Assembly: GCF_030849505.1 (NCBI RefSeq)
Contig: NZ_JAUJFI010000018.1
Location: 1 to 51,719 of the forward strand
Direction: 5' to 3'
From: Azospirillum isscasi
GTDB taxonomy: Bacteria; Pseudomonadota; Alphaproteobacteria; Azospirillales; Azospirillaceae
Length of the DNA: 51,719 bases
Shown: in pieces, positions 51,187-51,719 of the stretch
Numbering within the stretch: position 1 is the first letter of the stretch
Layout: each line of letters begins with the position of its first letter
The notes under the pieces: model-generated
What the model was told of the DNA's origin: nothing
Seen by the model: only the letters and a program-made list of their open reading frames with translations
The model's database searches: none
Made by a program: the position numbers and the translations under genes

Positions 51187-51719
51187 GCGGCCTTTCGGCA
51201 GGTGCCGGAACGGAAATTCTGATCGACCGCGACGGTCCGCTGACGCGGGCCGCCGTGCTGACCGGCGGGCGGCTGACCGACCTCTACATCGATCATGCGG
51301 CGCGCCCGTCCCTGCTGGGCCATGTGTTCCTGGGCCGGGTGGAGCGGATCGCGACGGGGCTGGACGGCGCCTTCGTCGATCTCGGCACCGGCAAGTCGGG
51401 CCTTCTGTCCGCCCTGGACGCCCGCGGGCCGAAGGGGCGTCCGAAGGCCAAGGGCGAGCGGATCGGCAACCTGCTGCGCACCGGCCAGAGCGTGCTGGTG
51501 CAGGTGAAGGCCGATGCCACCGGCGCCAAGGGACCGTCCCTGACCATGGACATCACCCTGCCGGGCCGCTTCCTGGTGCACGCGCCGCTGGGGCGCGACG
51601 TGGCGGTGTCGAAGCGGCTGGGCAGCGGCCCGGAGCGCGCCGAGCTGGCCCGCCGCATCCAGGACATCGCCTCCGGCGCCGGCTGGATCGTCCGGGCGGG
51701 CGCCGCCACGGCGCCGGAC
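51183..51719 (+). CDS. Ribonuclease E/G family protein, N-terminal part
   Basis: The first 179 codons are visible and the gene runs off the right edge. The start is GTG at 51183, overlapping the maf stop in a GTGA. The N-terminus EILIDRDGPLTRAAVL leads into the S1-like domain GHVFLGRVERIATGLDGAFVDLGTGKSGLL, then the SLTMDITLPGRFLVHAP segment typical of RNase G/E. The catalytic DEAD-like metal site and zinc link would lie beyond the window. Position after maf points to the RNase G-like member of alphaproteobacteria. Confidence 0.9.
   Translation, partial: MSGLSAGAGTEILIDRDGPLTRAAVLTGGRLTDLYIDHAARPSLLGHVFLGRVERIATGLDGAFVDLGTGKSGLLSALDARGPKGRPKAKGERIGNLLRTGQSVLVQVKADATGAKGPSLTMDITLPGRFLVHAPLGRDVAVSKRLGSGPERAELARRIQDIASGAGWIVRAGAATAPD

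Noticed and set aside
1..51719. CRISPR arrays, tRNA genes, insertion sequences or prophage genes
   Set aside because: No regularly spaced direct repeats, tRNA-like cloverleaf or transposase/integrase motifs were found; the long inverted repeats are intergenic and non-coding.

Overview
This window looks like a chromosome or chromid segment of an Azospirillum-like alphaproteobacterium (order Rhodospirillales). Three things point there: very high GC with GC-ending codons, an alphaproteobacterial 23S rRNA 3' end at the left edge, and the typical order hisG-hisD-UPF0262-phosphatase ... infA-maf-RNase E/G at the right edge. The genus is an inference; no database search was possible.

Left edge (1-201): the last ~74 nt of a 23S rRNA gene run through ~77 nt of spacer straight into a strong terminator, with no room for a 5S gene.

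235-6403 (minus strand): a five-gene operon of acyl carrier protein, AMP-forming acyl ligase, AsnB-type amidotransferase, NadE-like ATP pyrophosphatase and GNAT acyltransferase. It looks like a carrier-protein acyl/amide module that could decorate the neighbouring polysaccharide, and it is the best candidate here for an undescribed small pathway.

6804-25024: an exopolysaccharide locus of the Wzx/Wzy type. It holds a polysaccharide deacetylase, two GT4 and one GT2 glycosyltransferases, an ExoQ/Wzy-like polymerase, a WbaP-like initiating transferase, a Wzx flippase, a modular GH5 glycanase, a methyltransferase, a GH10 xylanase-family enzyme, a Wzc-like co-polymerase/tyrosine kinase and a WecG/TagA-type GT26 enzyme. 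No Wza export pore is present in the window.

25473-37416: housekeeping and accessory genes. These are a Suv3-type RNA helicase, an orphan GIY-YIG-like protein of atypical composition, gpmA, a winged-helix protein with a hypothetical partner, a Nif11-like small protein, glgX, a hybrid histidine kinase, a pentapeptide-repeat protein and a proline-rich exported protein.

37519-43271 (minus strand): a methionine-transporter operon, metQ-acyl-CoA ligase-metN-metI-metQ. It is preceded by a 66-aa protein gene and, newly noticed, a 30-codon leader ORF rich in Cys and Arg codons behind a good promoter, which suggests cysteine-responsive attenuation.

43577-51719 (plus strand): hisG-hisD-UPF0262-low-MW phosphatase, a second hybrid kinase, a lytic transglycosylase-like protein, infA, maf and the start of an RNase E/G gene. 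Two families of long intergenic inverted repeats (A at 14829 and 43356; B at 21696 and 41742) occur across the window.
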